From contig CAMZHY010000003.1 in assembly GCA_947307005.1 (NCBI GenBank), positions 1 through 33,820 of the forward strand: 33,820 nt of DNA, read 5' to 3'. The notes beneath the pieces were generated by a model. That model searched no databases. It was not told the DNA's origin and worked only from the letters and a program-made list of their open reading frames with translations. How positions within the stretch are numbered: position 1 is the first letter of the stretch; each line of letters starts with the position of its first letter. The translations under genes were made by a program, and so were the position numbers. This document shows positions 14,801 to 23,575 of the stretch, piece by piece. The stretch comes from an uncultured Planctomycetaceae bacterium (GTDB lineage Bacteria > Planctomycetota > Planctomycetia > Pirellulales > Thermoguttaceae).

Positions 14801-16672
14801 TTAAAGGAGAACTAAGACCTGATATGAAAACTTTAAAACCCGTTTTTCCATTGGTTTGAGCGTCGTCGTCCAAGTCGCTTCAGAATGGGGATTGGCATAG
14901 TAGTAGTAATATGGTCGAAAATCAGTTCGGCGAACGATCTCAGGTTTTTCGTCAAATCCTTCAAAACTTTCAGATATTGGTATTCCTGTGACTCGACGAC
15001 AGATCTGAATCTCAACTTCTTCGTTTCGTTGATTGACCAATTCAATAGACGCGTCAATTACCGCGCAACGAAAACGGTTAGAATTAATTATTACAACGTT
15101 GCCCCACGCCTGAGGATGTAGCGACGGCGTATAATCGCTGCCGAACCGAAGTTCCCGCCCCGCCAAGGAAGAATCGAACACACGCTCGTTTTCCGACGAA
15201 TTAACGCGAACGCCAAGCGCCTTTGTCACAGGAAGAAACGTCTTCTCGCCTGGATTGCGCCAATAGAGCGTATTCTGGCCTAAAAAAGTTTTGTTAGAGT
15301 AAATAGAAGCCGGCCCCGTTGTAATAGGAAAACTGAAGGGATTGCGAAAGACTACCACGTCCCAAGGTTCCGTAAACGTCGAACCGTCGGTTTGTCCCGT
15401 AGTCGTTCTTCCATAAGAGGTCGTAGCCGCGTCTGGAGACGAGTTAACTCGTCCGTTGTAATCTCGCGAGTCAAAAATATCCCACCGAACAATGCGTTTG
15501 TAATCAGTCGATTTTTTATCAATGGAAAAAAGGACTCTTTCTCCTTTTCTCAACGCTTTCGCTCCAACGCTCTGCGAATAGATATCGACGCCGCCGTTTC
15601 CGGAACTTTCTTCAGCAAGGGTCGGCAGGGCTGGTTCGCCCCCAAAATCGCGAGGTGAAACAACATTGCTAATAATTGCTTGGGTCATATACGCCGAATC
15701 GCGTGTCTGACCGGAGTTTGAACTCTGATTAAGGCTATTAAAAAACTGCTGCAAATCGATCCCAGGCGACAATGGCGACAACGTATTTTTAAGGGCAATT
15801 TGTGGAAAACCGCTATAGAGGAACGTCTCTTCAGCCGAAAAATCGCGCCAATCATTGATAAGAATCGCCGACTGTTCAATCTCCAGTTCCTTTTCATCCT
15901 TTAAAAGCACGCGATACTGCGGCGCCCAACTTGCTTGACGGGTCAAATACGAAAGGTAAAAAGTCGCGCCATGATCGGGGTCAACGTCTTTAACATCAAA
16001 AATAAGAACAGGTTTAATACGAGAAACGGTTGTCGGAACTTCGTCCTTCAAAGTAACGGAAGATACGAGCGAAGAATCGGCAAGCCAGATCGTTTCTCCG
16101 TTTTCGCACTGAAGCAAAACGCTCTTATTTAAGCTGGAGACGTCGGTTCTCGCCATGTTATAACGCGATGAAATAAGATTCGAAAAGGGAACGTCGACGT
16201 CCACACTTTCGTTTTCACCCGAATCGTCCGACTGTTGCATGACGCGAACGACGCGCGGCTCTTTTTCTCCGGGCAAAACGACGCTAAGCCACCGTCCGCA
16301 AAAATCAGTCGTCCAGTCAATTTTTTCACTAGAAACAGGGACGTCGATTTTCTCTTCACGAGAACGTGTTTCAATCGGAACGTCGCTCTGGATAAAAAAC
16401 GTTCCGTGAACGGGAAACGGCGGCGCCGTAACACGGAAAAGTCCAGACGTCGGAACATGATAACGTTCTCGAACTACGAGAACACCGTTTTTGAAAACGC
16501 CCAAAGACTCTAAAACGCCGTGAATTGGAACGGCGGCGGTCGAAGCGGCCTCAGAATGAGAAGCTGGCGCGTCGGCGTCTGATGCTAAAGTTATACCCGC
16601 CGCTTCGAACCACAACAAAACGCCAAAACTGAGACAAGAAAGTAAAAAACATTTAATCGCCCTCGTTTCCAT
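14801..16672 (-). CDS. Exported DUF4139-like protein
   Basis: The 623-residue protein begins with a signal peptide or anchor (about 8-31, ending LAS-D). The centre contains 'FYLSYLTRQASWAPQYRVLL' and the C-terminus ends with a strand-rich region reading 'LKPMEKRVLKFSYQVLV'. Both match the pattern of DUF4139 (mucoidy-inhibitor A-like family), where 'Y...GW.P.Y' and 'L.PGE...F.Y.V' mark the beginning and end of the domain. A long insertion rich in Ser, Gly and Thr separates these parts. The molecular function of DUF4139 is not established. A GGGGGA ribosome-binding site stands 7 bases before the ATG. The gene lies 215 bp after the sigma-factor partner gene and could be part of that transcript or separate. 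Confidence 0.6.
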   Translation of the reverse strand: METRAIKCFLLSCLSFGVLLWFEAAGITLASDADAPASHSEAASTAAVPIHGVLESLGVFKNGVLVVRERYHVPTSGLFRVTAPPFPVHGTFFIQSDVPIETRSREEKIDVPVSSEKIDWTTDFCGRWLSVVLPGEKEPRVVRVMQQSDDSGENESVDVDVPFSNLISSRYNMARTDVSSLNKSVLLQCENGETIWLADSSLVSSVTLKDEVPTTVSRIKPVLIFDVKDVDPDHGATFYLSYLTRQASWAPQYRVLLKDEKELEIEQSAILINDWRDFSAEETFLYSGFPQIALKNTLSPLSPGIDLQQFFNSLNQSSNSGQTRDSAYMTQAIISNVVSPRDFGGEPALPTLAEESSGNGGVDIYSQSVGAKALRKGERVLFSIDKKSTDYKRIVRWDIFDSRDYNGRVNSSPDAATTSYGRTTTGQTDGSTFTEPWDVVVFRNPFSFPITTGPASIYSNKTFLGQNTLYWRNPGEKTFLPVTKALGVRVNSSENERVFDSSLAGRELRFGSDYTPSLHPQAWGNVVIINSNRFRCAVIDASIELVNQRNEEVEIQICRRVTGIPISESFEGFDEKPEIVRRTDFRPYYYYYANPHSEATWTTTLKPMEKRVLKFSYQVLVLL

Positions 16673-16887
16673 ATGGCATTCCCCCTCTTGACTTCGCGTT
16701 CATACGAATAACCAAAACCGACCTCGCCATATTCGAGCCAGATCGGCTATTTGACAAATCCAACCGCAGATTCAAGACCTATGGAGCAAAGCGATAAACT
16801 TCCCCGTTTTAAAATAATCCGCTCATATGCGGAAGAAAACAGGTTAGGCGTCGATTAGAGGTTCAAGTTCAACAAAAAGCCACGCCC

Positions 16888-17595
16888 CTATAGCTCGGTT
16901 CTGCGACCCGTCTCCGTCGTATTATAAAATTTCTCAATCGTAAAAACAAGCATGCTCACGCTTACTGTTGCTAACACAATTTCTTGGGGACTGAACGTTT
17001 CTAGGCGGGAGGTAACTTCGTCGTCCTCTAGAATAGGAGCGCCGTCCTCATATCGATTCTGCGTTTGTAAGGAATAGGCGAGTTCATCCGCCTCACCCCA
17101 CGACGTCAAATAATCGGTCATGCCAAGGATGACGTCTACTTCATCCATCCAGTACTTTTTCGAAAAAGTATCTAGAGCCTCGATTCCACGACCGTAAAAA
17201 TTCTTGGGACTAAAAAGAAATGGCGTCGGTTCCGTTTCAAGAGCGAGATTTTCCTGTTCTTTCTCCTCGCAAGCAATTTCGATATTCTGGGGTCCCTGGT
17301 TAACCAACGAGGGAGAATGAAATCCATGAAGGAGAAAAAAACAAACGCCTACGGCGACAATCGACAAAAAAATAATCGAAAAAGCATAGCGTCTCGCGGC
17401 GACGCTCGTCTGCCGCGTTTCGCCACGTTGAAAAAGAGTTTCAAAAAATCGACGTGGTTTCGGGAGAAGACGATCAGACTCGTAAAAAACGAAATCAGAT
17501 TCATCGGAGGACGCCAAAAAATCGTCGACGTCGTCCTTAAGAATATCGGCAAGGCGGTCGGTTCCTTCAGAACCATTGTAAAGGTCGCCACGCAT
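16888..17595 (-). CDS. Membrane protein paired with the upstream ECF sigma factor
   Basis: This 235-residue protein has an acidic N-terminal part (1-45), a basic stretch, one clear transmembrane helix (about 72-92, 'FSIIFLSIVAVGVCFFLL') and an extracytoplasmic domain. A second weakly hydrophobic segment lies near the C-terminus ('EIVLATVSVSMLVFTI'). I recognise no domain; there is no zinc-finger anti-sigma motif (HxxxCxxC). It starts 51 bp downstream of the sigma-factor stop with a good AAGGA eight bases before the ATG. The position right after an ECF sigma gene, with a cytoplasmic N-terminus of about 70 residues, suggests an anti-sigma factor or signal receptor, but sequence alone does not show this. 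Confidence 0.55.
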   Translation of the reverse strand: MRGDLYNGSEGTDRLADILKDDVDDFLASSDESDFVFYESDRLLPKPRRFFETLFQRGETRQTSVAARRYAFSIIFLSIVAVGVCFFLLHGFHSPSLVNQGPQNIEIACEEKEQENLALETEPTPFLFSPKNFYGRGIEALDTFSKKYWMDEVDVILGMTDYLTSWGEADELAYSLQTQNRYEDGAPILEDDEVTSRLETFSPQEIVLATVSVSMLVFTIEKFYNTTETGRRTEL

Positions 17596-17646
17596 TTTGC
17601 AGTTCCTTTCGACAAACGCTAAGTCTGAATGTCTCGGGTGATAACT

Positions 17647-18297
17647 CTAATCCTGTTCTTCAAGTTGTTTGGACAAACGTTTTTTGGCCCTCGAAAGCGC
17701 AACGCGCACAGAACCGGGACTCTTCCCCAACGCCTTCGCAATCTCTCGATCATTAAGTTCGTCTTCGTAACGTAGCCATAGCGCTTGAAATTCCGTAGGA
17801 CTTAAAACTTCACGCGCCACTCTCCAAACGTTGCGACGTTCATCGCGCAAAACGACTGTCTTTTCAAAAGAGGTTCCATAGAATTCGGCGCCTGAAGGAC
17901 GCGTTGGATTCCGCGTATAAACAAGCGACGACGCGCTGTTAGCGCTATTCTCGTTGCCGTTTGACGTCTCGTCATAGGACGAAGTTGTCGGTTCTTTCGA
18001 CGTCCGTCGAACCCAATCAACATAAACACGGTACGCTATTTGCTTCAACCATCCTGAAAGAAAGACGCCGTTGCGAAGCGTGTTAAGTGAGGAAAAAGCT
18101 CGTAAAAGCGTCTCTTGGGTCAAATCTTCGGCAGTTTCTTGAGACACAACGCGTCCTCGAAGGAATCGAAATAATCTTGGTCGAAAACGACGGTCAATTT
18201 CTGAAAAAGCGTCTTTGTCGCCCGCTTGAAAAGCCGACGCCAATTCGAAATCTGGAACGTTGCCCAAATCGCCGTCCGAATTCGGCTCGAATTTCAT
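17647..18297 (-). CDS. ECF-type RNA polymerase sigma factor
   Basis: The 216-residue form starts at the ATG at 18297, which has GAGGG upstream (spacing about 12). A longer TTG-initiated frame (18378) would run through the terminator-like hairpin at 18331-18373 and adds a non-conserved, basic N-terminus, so I prefer the ATG. Sigma region 2 is clear: 'DKDAFSEIDRRFRPRLFRFL', 'AEDLTQETLLRAFSSL' and 'FLSGWLKQIAYRVYVDWVRR'. Region 4 is the helix-turn-helix 'LNDREIAKALGKSPGSVRVALSRAKKRL' near the C-terminus. The Ser/Asn-rich linker between them is long. The protein would direct RNA polymerase to a specific regulon; the membrane protein encoded next is its likely regulator. Confidence 0.88.
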   Translation of the reverse strand: MKFEPNSDGDLGNVPDFELASAFQAGDKDAFSEIDRRFRPRLFRFLRGRVVSQETAEDLTQETLLRAFSSLNTLRNGVFLSGWLKQIAYRVYVDWVRRTSKEPTTSSYDETSNGNENSANSASSLVYTRNPTRPSGAEFYGTSFEKTVVLRDERRNVWRVAREVLSPTEFQALWLRYEDELNDREIAKALGKSPGSVRVALSRAKKRLSKQLEEQD

Positions 18298-18330
18298 ATC
18301 GCAAATTATCCCTCGGGGGCGCCCGCGCTT

Positions 18331-18373
18331 AAAAAAGCAGGAACGCCCAATCGCAAGGGGATCGAACGTTCCT
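18331..18373 (-). terminator. Intrinsic terminator after the 382-residue exported protein gene
   Basis: On the minus strand 7-bp arms (18373-18367 with 18345-18339) enclose a 21-base loop, which can add CCC/GGG pairing. The stem is followed by GCTTTTTT. It starts 37 bases after the stop at 18411 and lies before the sigma-factor ATG. Confidence 0.7.
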
Positions 18374-18410
18374 TTCAAACTGCTAAAGCGTCAACGTAAA
18401 CAAGCGAAGA

Positions 18411-19559
18411 TCACTTCGCGCCGTTCTTTTCTAACGCAAGCGTCGTAACCTTCTTGACCCATTCAAAGTCAACTTTAACTTGAGCCTTAACGGAAGTTCC
18501 GTCGCGCGTTACAGACACGTTATCGAGGAGTTCAAGACCAAGTTCTTCCTCGACCTTCTTCCCCTCTTTATTCTTTCCAGCAAGTTTGACAGCCGCTAGA
18601 CCTCCGGAAGCAAGATCGTTAATGGACTGAGCCGTTTCGTCGTCTACTGTTTCTACGACAATATCGTGGATAAAACCGTTGTCGTTGTTGGTCGCAATCG
18701 AAGTGAACGACTCAACCTTATCGAGCACGCCGCGGGCAACGCGAACTCTGTCGTCGTTGTTCTTCGATTCGTCGATTACTTTAACGATCTGTTCAAAGGC
18801 GGCGCGCTTTAGAATGCGCTTCGCAAGAACGCCGTCCGCGAGGTTCTTAACGACAAACTCATTTGATTGCTGGAAACGCGAGATTTTTTTCTCAACCTTG
18901 TCGAGAGAAGCGGAAGCGACAATCGCATACTTGTCGACGTCTTTAATTTTAGCGCCGCCGAAGAAAACCTGCGCCTTAACCTCGCCGCGATCCTTGATAA
19001 GCAATTTGCCAATCAACGCGTCGTTGTCTTCGCGAATAATCTCAACGTCGTTCTTGTCAAAGTAGTTACGGGGATCAAGTCCGCCAGGGTTCGTGTTGAA
19101 AATAAGAGTCAAGGACAGCCAATTCGGAAATTCTACTTTAGCGTTTTCGACGCTTTCGGGAAGTTCGAGAGCCAAAACAACATAATCAACGCATTTGACG
19201 TAACTTTTCACAAGCGCGCGACTAGTGGAATCCTCGGCCGCCTCCTTTTTGCAAAGGTCGATCAGGAAATCAAGTTGTTTCCGAGGCGCCTTTTCTTCAT
19301 TAAGAGCGCTTTGAATCTTGCCGTCCGCTTTGTCCGCAAGAGCCTCAAGAGCTTTGATTTCATCTGAAAAATCACATTTCCTAGCAGCGGCGCCACAAGC
19401 TTGCGCAAAAAGATGCGGAGAACCGTAGAAGATGACGGCGTCGTCGGAAAACGGACAAGGCGCGGAATCCTGCGAGTACGCGTTCGAACACGCCAATCCG
19501 AGGACAAAGACGCCTAACGCGACCAGCGCCCGATTTTTGATGGTTTTCAACTGTTTCAT
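18411..19559 (-). CDS. Exported protein of unknown function
   Basis: The 382-residue protein has an N-terminal signal sequence (about 11-29, 'ALVALGVFVLGLACSNAYSQ'). Cleavage could be by signal peptidase I after the AYS region, or lipidation could occur at Cys24, although the lipobox (LGLAC) is imperfect. The mature part is mixed alpha/beta and charged, without repeats or a motif I recognise. Four cysteines cluster in the first 90 mature residues (for example 'APCPF', 'QACGAAARKC'), which would fit disulfides outside the cytoplasm. AGGAG lies 9 bases before the ATG. A terminator-like hairpin sits in its leader (19577-19618) and another follows the gene, so it is probably transcribed alone. 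Confidence 0.6.
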   Translation of the reverse strand: MKQLKTIKNRALVALGVFVLGLACSNAYSQDSAPCPFSDDAVIFYGSPHLFAQACGAAARKCDFSDEIKALEALADKADGKIQSALNEEKAPRKQLDFLIDLCKKEAAEDSTSRALVKSYVKCVDYVVLALELPESVENAKVEFPNWLSLTLIFNTNPGGLDPRNYFDKNDVEIIREDNDALIGKLLIKDRGEVKAQVFFGGAKIKDVDKYAIVASASLDKVEKKISRFQQSNEFVVKNLADGVLAKRILKRAAFEQIVKVIDESKNNDDRVRVARGVLDKVESFTSIATNNDNGFIHDIVVETVDDETAQSINDLASGGLAAVKLAGKNKEGKKVEEELGLELLDNVSVTRDGTSVKAQVKVDFEWVKKVTTLALEKNGAK

Positions 19560-19576
19560 CTAAGCAACTCCTAGTT

Positions 19577-19618
19577 AAAAAAACATCGCCACAAAAACCG
19601 CTTTCGCAACGATGTTTT
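19577..19618 (-). promoter_or_regulatory. Terminator-like hairpin in the leader of the 382-residue protein gene
   Basis: Perfect 9-bp arms (19618-19610 with 19588-19580 on minus), extendable by wobble pairs, lead directly into a run of seven T. The structure ends about 18 bases before the start codon, with only AGGAG in between. It could be an attenuator or a terminator for read-through from the gene upstream. Confidence 0.55.
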
Positions 19619-19762
19619 GACATTTCATGATATTAAGTCGTGAGCGCCTCCAGAAATGTTACACTGTTTATCAGAAATTCGCAAATATCAATGAAACATG
19701 TGAAATTAGAAGCGCCAAAGGGCTCGATATAGACTGCCTCCTGAAAGAAACTCGCCTGACGA

Positions 19763-19798
19763 CAAAAGGGCGCGAACCTCTTCTGAGATTCGCGCCCT
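19763..19798 (-). terminator. Intrinsic terminator after the polysaccharide export gene
   Basis: A 10-bp GC-rich stem (19798-19789 with 19776-19767 on minus) with a 12-base loop is followed by TTTTGTCG. It lies 91 bases beyond the stop codon at 19890. Confidence 0.75.
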
Positions 19799-19889
19799 AA
19801 AGAATTGTCTCGGTCAAAAACGGCGCTGAAATCAAAAGCCCCGCATTCAGAGCCGTTTTCTTACGGCGTCGTCAGATTTCAGACGAATA

Positions 19890-21194
19890 TCACCTGAAAT
19901 CGTTGGGACGGATGGTGAAGTTGACGGAGTTGTAAATCATGTTGAAGATCAATTCAATCGTCGTGTACTCAACGATAATGACGTCGTTCGGCTCAATCAG
20001 GATGCGTTGCGTAGGATCGCGAAGCATCTCCCGCTGACGAATTTGGATCGCATATTGTCGACCATTAACTTCACGAAGGACGAGGATACGGCTCGCGGGA
20101 AGGAAACTTCCGATCTTAGCGCCGCTGTTGTTTTGACTAGAACCGACGGAAACGCCTACCGTGCCGCCCGCAGTCGCGATCGCGCCCATGACGTCAAGGT
20201 CGTAGTCGCGAGGAATCGGGAAGACGCCGCCCTTGAGGAGACCGCCGGTATAGTAGACTTCGGCCTCACGAGACTGGATATAAACCACGTCGCCGTCATA
20301 AAGCGTCACATCTTCCGAAGTAAGCTGAGGAGGCGTGTCGTCAGGACCGATACGGAGTGGAATACGGAGAACGCCAACGTCGGAATTGAGGTCGGATATT
20401 TCGCCCGTCTCGTTGTAACGACGCGCAACCTGACTCTGCGCGTAACCGGCGTCGGTCCCGGACATATAGTCGTGATCGCTAAATTCGTCGCTGTACGCCT
20501 TACGAAGAATAACAACCTCATTCTTGGCATTAAGCCCCGGAAGACCACCCGTTTGGCTGAGCGCCTCAAGAACGTCGTTCCTATATGCGGGCAGTTCAAG
20601 AGAAGTCGCAGTACCGCGAGCCATACCGGCAAGATAGGCCGCTCCCGTATCTTTCGTCATCCCTCGCTGATCCGAACTGGCGACGTCTTCACGAATAACT
20701 GTCACGTGATATGTGCGAGGCTTGATCAGCGAAACTGAAATATTAGCGTCTGTACGAACGATAGAACGCTTAAGAGTGTAGGCTGCGCGAATTGCTTCTT
20801 CAGCCTGAATTAGCGTCATTCCTTCAACATAAATCGGTTCGGGAAGCATCGGAAGCGAAAGCGTGCCGTCTGACCGAACCACGTAAGGATAACCAGACGC
20901 AGGTCGTTCAGAAGCGGAACCGATGTTATGAATCGGCGGGGCGTCGTCTGCGTTGCCAGTAATGCCTGCGATATAAATACCCAGAACGTCGTTTGGACCA
21001 AGAAGCTCCTCCGCAGGCTTATCCATTCGCAACTTCACGAAGTTAATCTGCTCCATGTTGTTACGGGGACCACTCTGGCTTTTGTTTTTGAAATACCTCG
21101 GCGACACCGTCTCGCTGTTCGGGATACTAAGGCAGCCTCCCGTCACAGCGCAAACCAACAAGCACGCCCAAAACGTCTTGATTGCTTTCTTCAT
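19890..21194 (-). CDS. Wza-type polysaccharide export outer-membrane lipoprotein
   Basis: The chosen ATG (21194) has AAGGA at 8-9 bases and begins a lipoprotein signal, 'MKKAIKTFWACLLVCAVTGGC' with lipidated Cys21. A frame open further upstream (to 21281) lacks such support. The 434-residue protein holds the Poly_export domain ('LGPNDVLGIYIAG...GYPYVVRSDGTLSLPML', then 'EGMTLIQAEEAIRAAY'). Two SLBB-like domains follow ('NDVLEALSQTGGLPG' and 'VYYTGGLLKGGVFPIP...VMGAIATAGG'). Such proteins form the outer-membrane channel for capsule or exopolysaccharide. The C-terminal strand 'IELIFNMIYNSVNFTI' would match the amphipathic membrane helix of Wza. No other polysaccharide gene lies nearby, so its partners are elsewhere. 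Confidence 0.88.
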   Translation of the reverse strand: MKKAIKTFWACLLVCAVTGGCLSIPNSETVSPRYFKNKSQSGPRNNMEQINFVKLRMDKPAEELLGPNDVLGIYIAGITGNADDAPPIHNIGSASERPASGYPYVVRSDGTLSLPMLPEPIYVEGMTLIQAEEAIRAAYTLKRSIVRTDANISVSLIKPRTYHVTVIREDVASSDQRGMTKDTGAAYLAGMARGTATSLELPAYRNDVLEALSQTGGLPGLNAKNEVVILRKAYSDEFSDHDYMSGTDAGYAQSQVARRYNETGEISDLNSDVGVLRIPLRIGPDDTPPQLTSEDVTLYDGDVVYIQSREAEVYYTGGLLKGGVFPIPRDYDLDVMGAIATAGGTVGVSVGSSQNNSGAKIGSFLPASRILVLREVNGRQYAIQIRQREMLRDPTQRILIEPNDVIIVEYTTIELIFNMIYNSVNFTIRPNDFR

Positions 21195-21817
21195 TTTATG
21201 TGTCCTTACATCTCCAACCGAACGAACACGGCCACATATGACCGAGCCAACTCTCAATGTTCCGCAGACGCCCTTCCCCAATTAGGTCGACGAAGCAATC
21301 GCTACAAAAGCGGGGAAAGAATTCGTAACAACGCGTACGCCGTACAGGAACGTCGCAGACGTCTAGTCGGGAATAATCCTTTCAAGCGGGAGGCTCTGAA
21401 CTGACGTTCACGCAGCCCACGCCTTCCGACCCGTACCAACATCGACAAACTAAACGTCTATTCTTTAGGAGAATAAAGGAAAATCGGGAAATAGAGTTCA
21501 AACGACTTAAAGCTCGCGTCTAAATGAATAAATCCCAATTTACCTTATACTCGCTTATCCGTTATTTTCGAAAAAACAGCCGATCTTCATTAAAAAAAAC
21601 CGCAATAATCATCAAAATCGATTTCATTTTGCGTTTTATCTTTCCTATTTTCTCACGAGAAACCTACAGAGAGAATCAATTCTATCTTGACGTGATAAGG
21701 AGCTATTCGCTACTCTGACGTTACGGAGCATGGAGTCACCCCTGCTCAATATAAGCGATCCTTAGATCCAGCGTTTTTGCATTTCAATCCGTTTGACAAG
21801 ACTGGTCGCAAACAAAA
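21195..21817. other. 623-bp divergent intergenic region, AT-rich in the middle
   Basis: The region separates the divergent export lipoprotein and M2 peptidase genes. The part from about 21440 to 21720 is much richer in A/T than the coding sequence. A short inverted repeat (TATTCT/AGAATA near 21459-21475) is present. A 64-codon frame at 21524-21718 has no ribosome-binding site and looks fortuitous. Promoters for both genes should be here; only one weak candidate is seen. Confidence 0.5.
21687..21716 (+). promoter_or_regulatory. Possible promoter for the M2 peptidase gene
   Basis: TTGACG (21687-21692) and TACTCT (21711-21716) are 18 bases apart, about 100 bases before the start codon. The -35 is good and the -10 is weak. 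Confidence 0.3.
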
Positions 21818-23500
21818 ATGAAAAATTCATTCGTACAGGCGTTTATCGCCGCAGTTTTAGTAGGATTTTGTATGTCAAATCTATTGTTCGCAGGAGAGGC
21901 TGAAGAACGTCTTGCAACGTTTATGAAACAATATCAAGACGATTACAAAAGGATGTACTGCGAATCGTCATACGCTTGGTGGGACTCGATGATCAACGGT
22001 ACGAAGGAATCCTTCGAGAAATCGGCTGCGGCTTCCCTCGCAATGTCTACCTATCACTCAGATCATGCAAAATACGAGGAACTGAAGAAACTACGCAAAG
22101 ACGCCGTCAACGCTACGCCTGTTGAAAAACGCGCGGCTTATGTCGCGGAAAGAACTTTCGAACAAAACCAAATTCCAACCGACCTCAACGAAAAGATCGT
22201 TAACCTTGGTTCAGAAATCGAACAAATATTCCAAACTCAAAGAGCAAATCTCGACGGTAAAGAATATACCAACAATGAATTGTTAGAAATGTTGGCCGAA
22301 GAGAATGATTCTCAAAAACGATACGAGATATGGGACGCCCTTAAACAAGTGGGCGAACTCGTCGCGCCCAAAATGGTCGAGTTGGCTAAACTGCGCAACG
22401 AAGCGGCGCAAAAGCTCGGGTACGACAATTATTGGGAAATGACCGTCTCTTTTCAAGAATTCAAGCCTGAAGAATTAGTCGCTATTTTCGAGGATTTGGA
22501 TCGTCTTACGACGCCCGTCTTTACAAAGGTTAAAGCCAAGATGGACGCCGAGTTAAAAGCCAAATTTGGCGTCGACAAAATCATGCCGTGGCATTATGAC
22601 AATCCCTTTTTCCAGCAGGCTCCGCCTTCTGAAAAGATAAACGTAAACGAGTTTTATTCTGGAATCGACGGTCAGGAGATCGTCGATACGGCGTCTCGTT
22701 ATTACGCCAAACTAGGATTTGACGTCAGTCCAATTCTAAAGAACAGCGATCTTTTCGAAAAGGCTGGAAAATCTCAACATGGTTTTTGCAACGATATGAA
22801 CCTTGAAGGAGACGTTCGCATCCTCTGCAACATCAAACCAGACGCCGAATGGATGGATACGCAACTTCACGAACTAGGTCACGCAATATATGATTACAAC
22901 TTAGATCGTTCGCTTCCCTGCAATATCCGTTGCGCCAACCATATCTTCACAACCGAAGGCGTCGCTGAACTTTTCGGCGCAAAGGCTCGCGATCCACAGT
23001 GGCTGGTGGAAAATCGAGACGTCCCGCAAGAGCGAGCGAAACAAGCGACCAAGGCGCTTACGGAACAAAGGCTCCGCGAACAATTAATTTTCTGTCGCTG
23101 GACAATCGTAATGACGTTCTTCGAAAAGGCGCTATACGAAAATCCTGAACAGGATTTAAATCGTCTGTGGAGCGACATGACTTCCCGTTATCAATTGTTA
23201 GATCCGCTTGAAGGGAGGAACAGACCCGACTGGGCTTCCAAACCGCACTTTGTTATCGCTCCCGTTTATTACCATAATTACATGCTTGGAGAACTATTTG
23301 GAGCGCAAATTCGAAAATCTTTAGAAAAAGAGGCAAAAGGGGATCCCCAAGAGTTCGGAAGGTTGTTGCGAGAACGCGTGTTTACGCCTGGCGACTCACT
23401 CCCTTGGGAGGAGTTTGTTGAACAAGCAACGGGCGAACAACTATCTGTCGGCGCCTTCATTGAAGAACTCAACACGGCCGTCCGCATCTTAGAAAATTAA
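21818..23500 (+). CDS. Exported M2-like zinc peptidyl-dipeptidase
   Basis: The 560-residue protein has a signal peptide (about 1-25, 'LLFA-G') and the helical fold of the M2 (angiotensin-converting-enzyme-like) family. The zinc motif HELGH is at 351-355, and the third ligand is probably Glu380 in 'TTEGVAELFGA', close to the 28-residue spacing of ACE. 'YYHNYMLGELFGAQI' near 490 matches the conserved C-terminal helix that carries substrate-binding residues. It would release C-terminal dipeptides from oligopeptides outside the cytoplasm. An M3-like oligopeptidase is a less likely alternative. The ATG has no strong ribosome-binding site. The next gene begins 75 bp downstream, so cotranscription is likely. 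Confidence 0.82.
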   Translation: MKNSFVQAFIAAVLVGFCMSNLLFAGEAEERLATFMKQYQDDYKRMYCESSYAWWDSMINGTKESFEKSAAASLAMSTYHSDHAKYEELKKLRKDAVNATPVEKRAAYVAERTFEQNQIPTDLNEKIVNLGSEIEQIFQTQRANLDGKEYTNNELLEMLAEENDSQKRYEIWDALKQVGELVAPKMVELAKLRNEAAQKLGYDNYWEMTVSFQEFKPEELVAIFEDLDRLTTPVFTKVKAKMDAELKAKFGVDKIMPWHYDNPFFQQAPPSEKINVNEFYSGIDGQEIVDTASRYYAKLGFDVSPILKNSDLFEKAGKSQHGFCNDMNLEGDVRILCNIKPDAEWMDTQLHELGHAIYDYNLDRSLPCNIRCANHIFTTEGVAELFGAKARDPQWLVENRDVPQERAKQATKALTEQRLREQLIFCRWTIVMTFFEKALYENPEQDLNRLWSDMTSRYQLLDPLEGRNRPDWASKPHFVIAPVYYHNYMLGELFGAQIRKSLEKEAKGDPQEFGRLLRERVFTPGDSLPWEEFVEQATGEQLSVGAFIEELNTAVRILEN

Positions 23501-23575
23501 ATCAGTTACGGCGCAAGGTGGACTTCTGTTCCACCCTGTGAAACAAAGATACCACCAAAACAGCGCTTAGAAACA

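Larger units (their letters stand above)
19560..19889. other. 330-bp gene-free region with two hairpins
   Basis: It separates two minus-strand genes and holds the terminator of the polysaccharide export gene (19763-19798) and the leader hairpin of the downstream gene (19577-19618). A possible TAATAT -10 (19635-19630, minus) has only a poor -35. Confidence 0.5.

Noticed and set aside
18867..19367. 166-codon open frame antisense to the 382-residue exported protein
   Set aside because: The sense frame has a signal peptide and ribosome-binding site; the antisense frame has neither.
20007..20738. 243-codon open frame antisense to the polysaccharide export gene
   Set aside because: The opposite strand encodes a clear Poly_export/SLBB protein; the antisense product is Arg/Thr-rich and without recognisable features.
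21524..21718. 64-codon frame in the AT-rich spacer, Ile/Phe/Lys/Arg-rich
   Set aside because: No ribosome-binding site and composition follows the local A/T richness; could be checked by conservation.
21793..21798. Perfect TTGACA before the M2 peptidase gene
   Set aside because: It lies only 20 bases before the start codon, so a -10 element would fall in the start codon.
23517..23535. 6-bp hairpin between the M2 peptidase and AsmA-like genes
   Set aside because: No T-tract follows, so it is not a convincing terminator.
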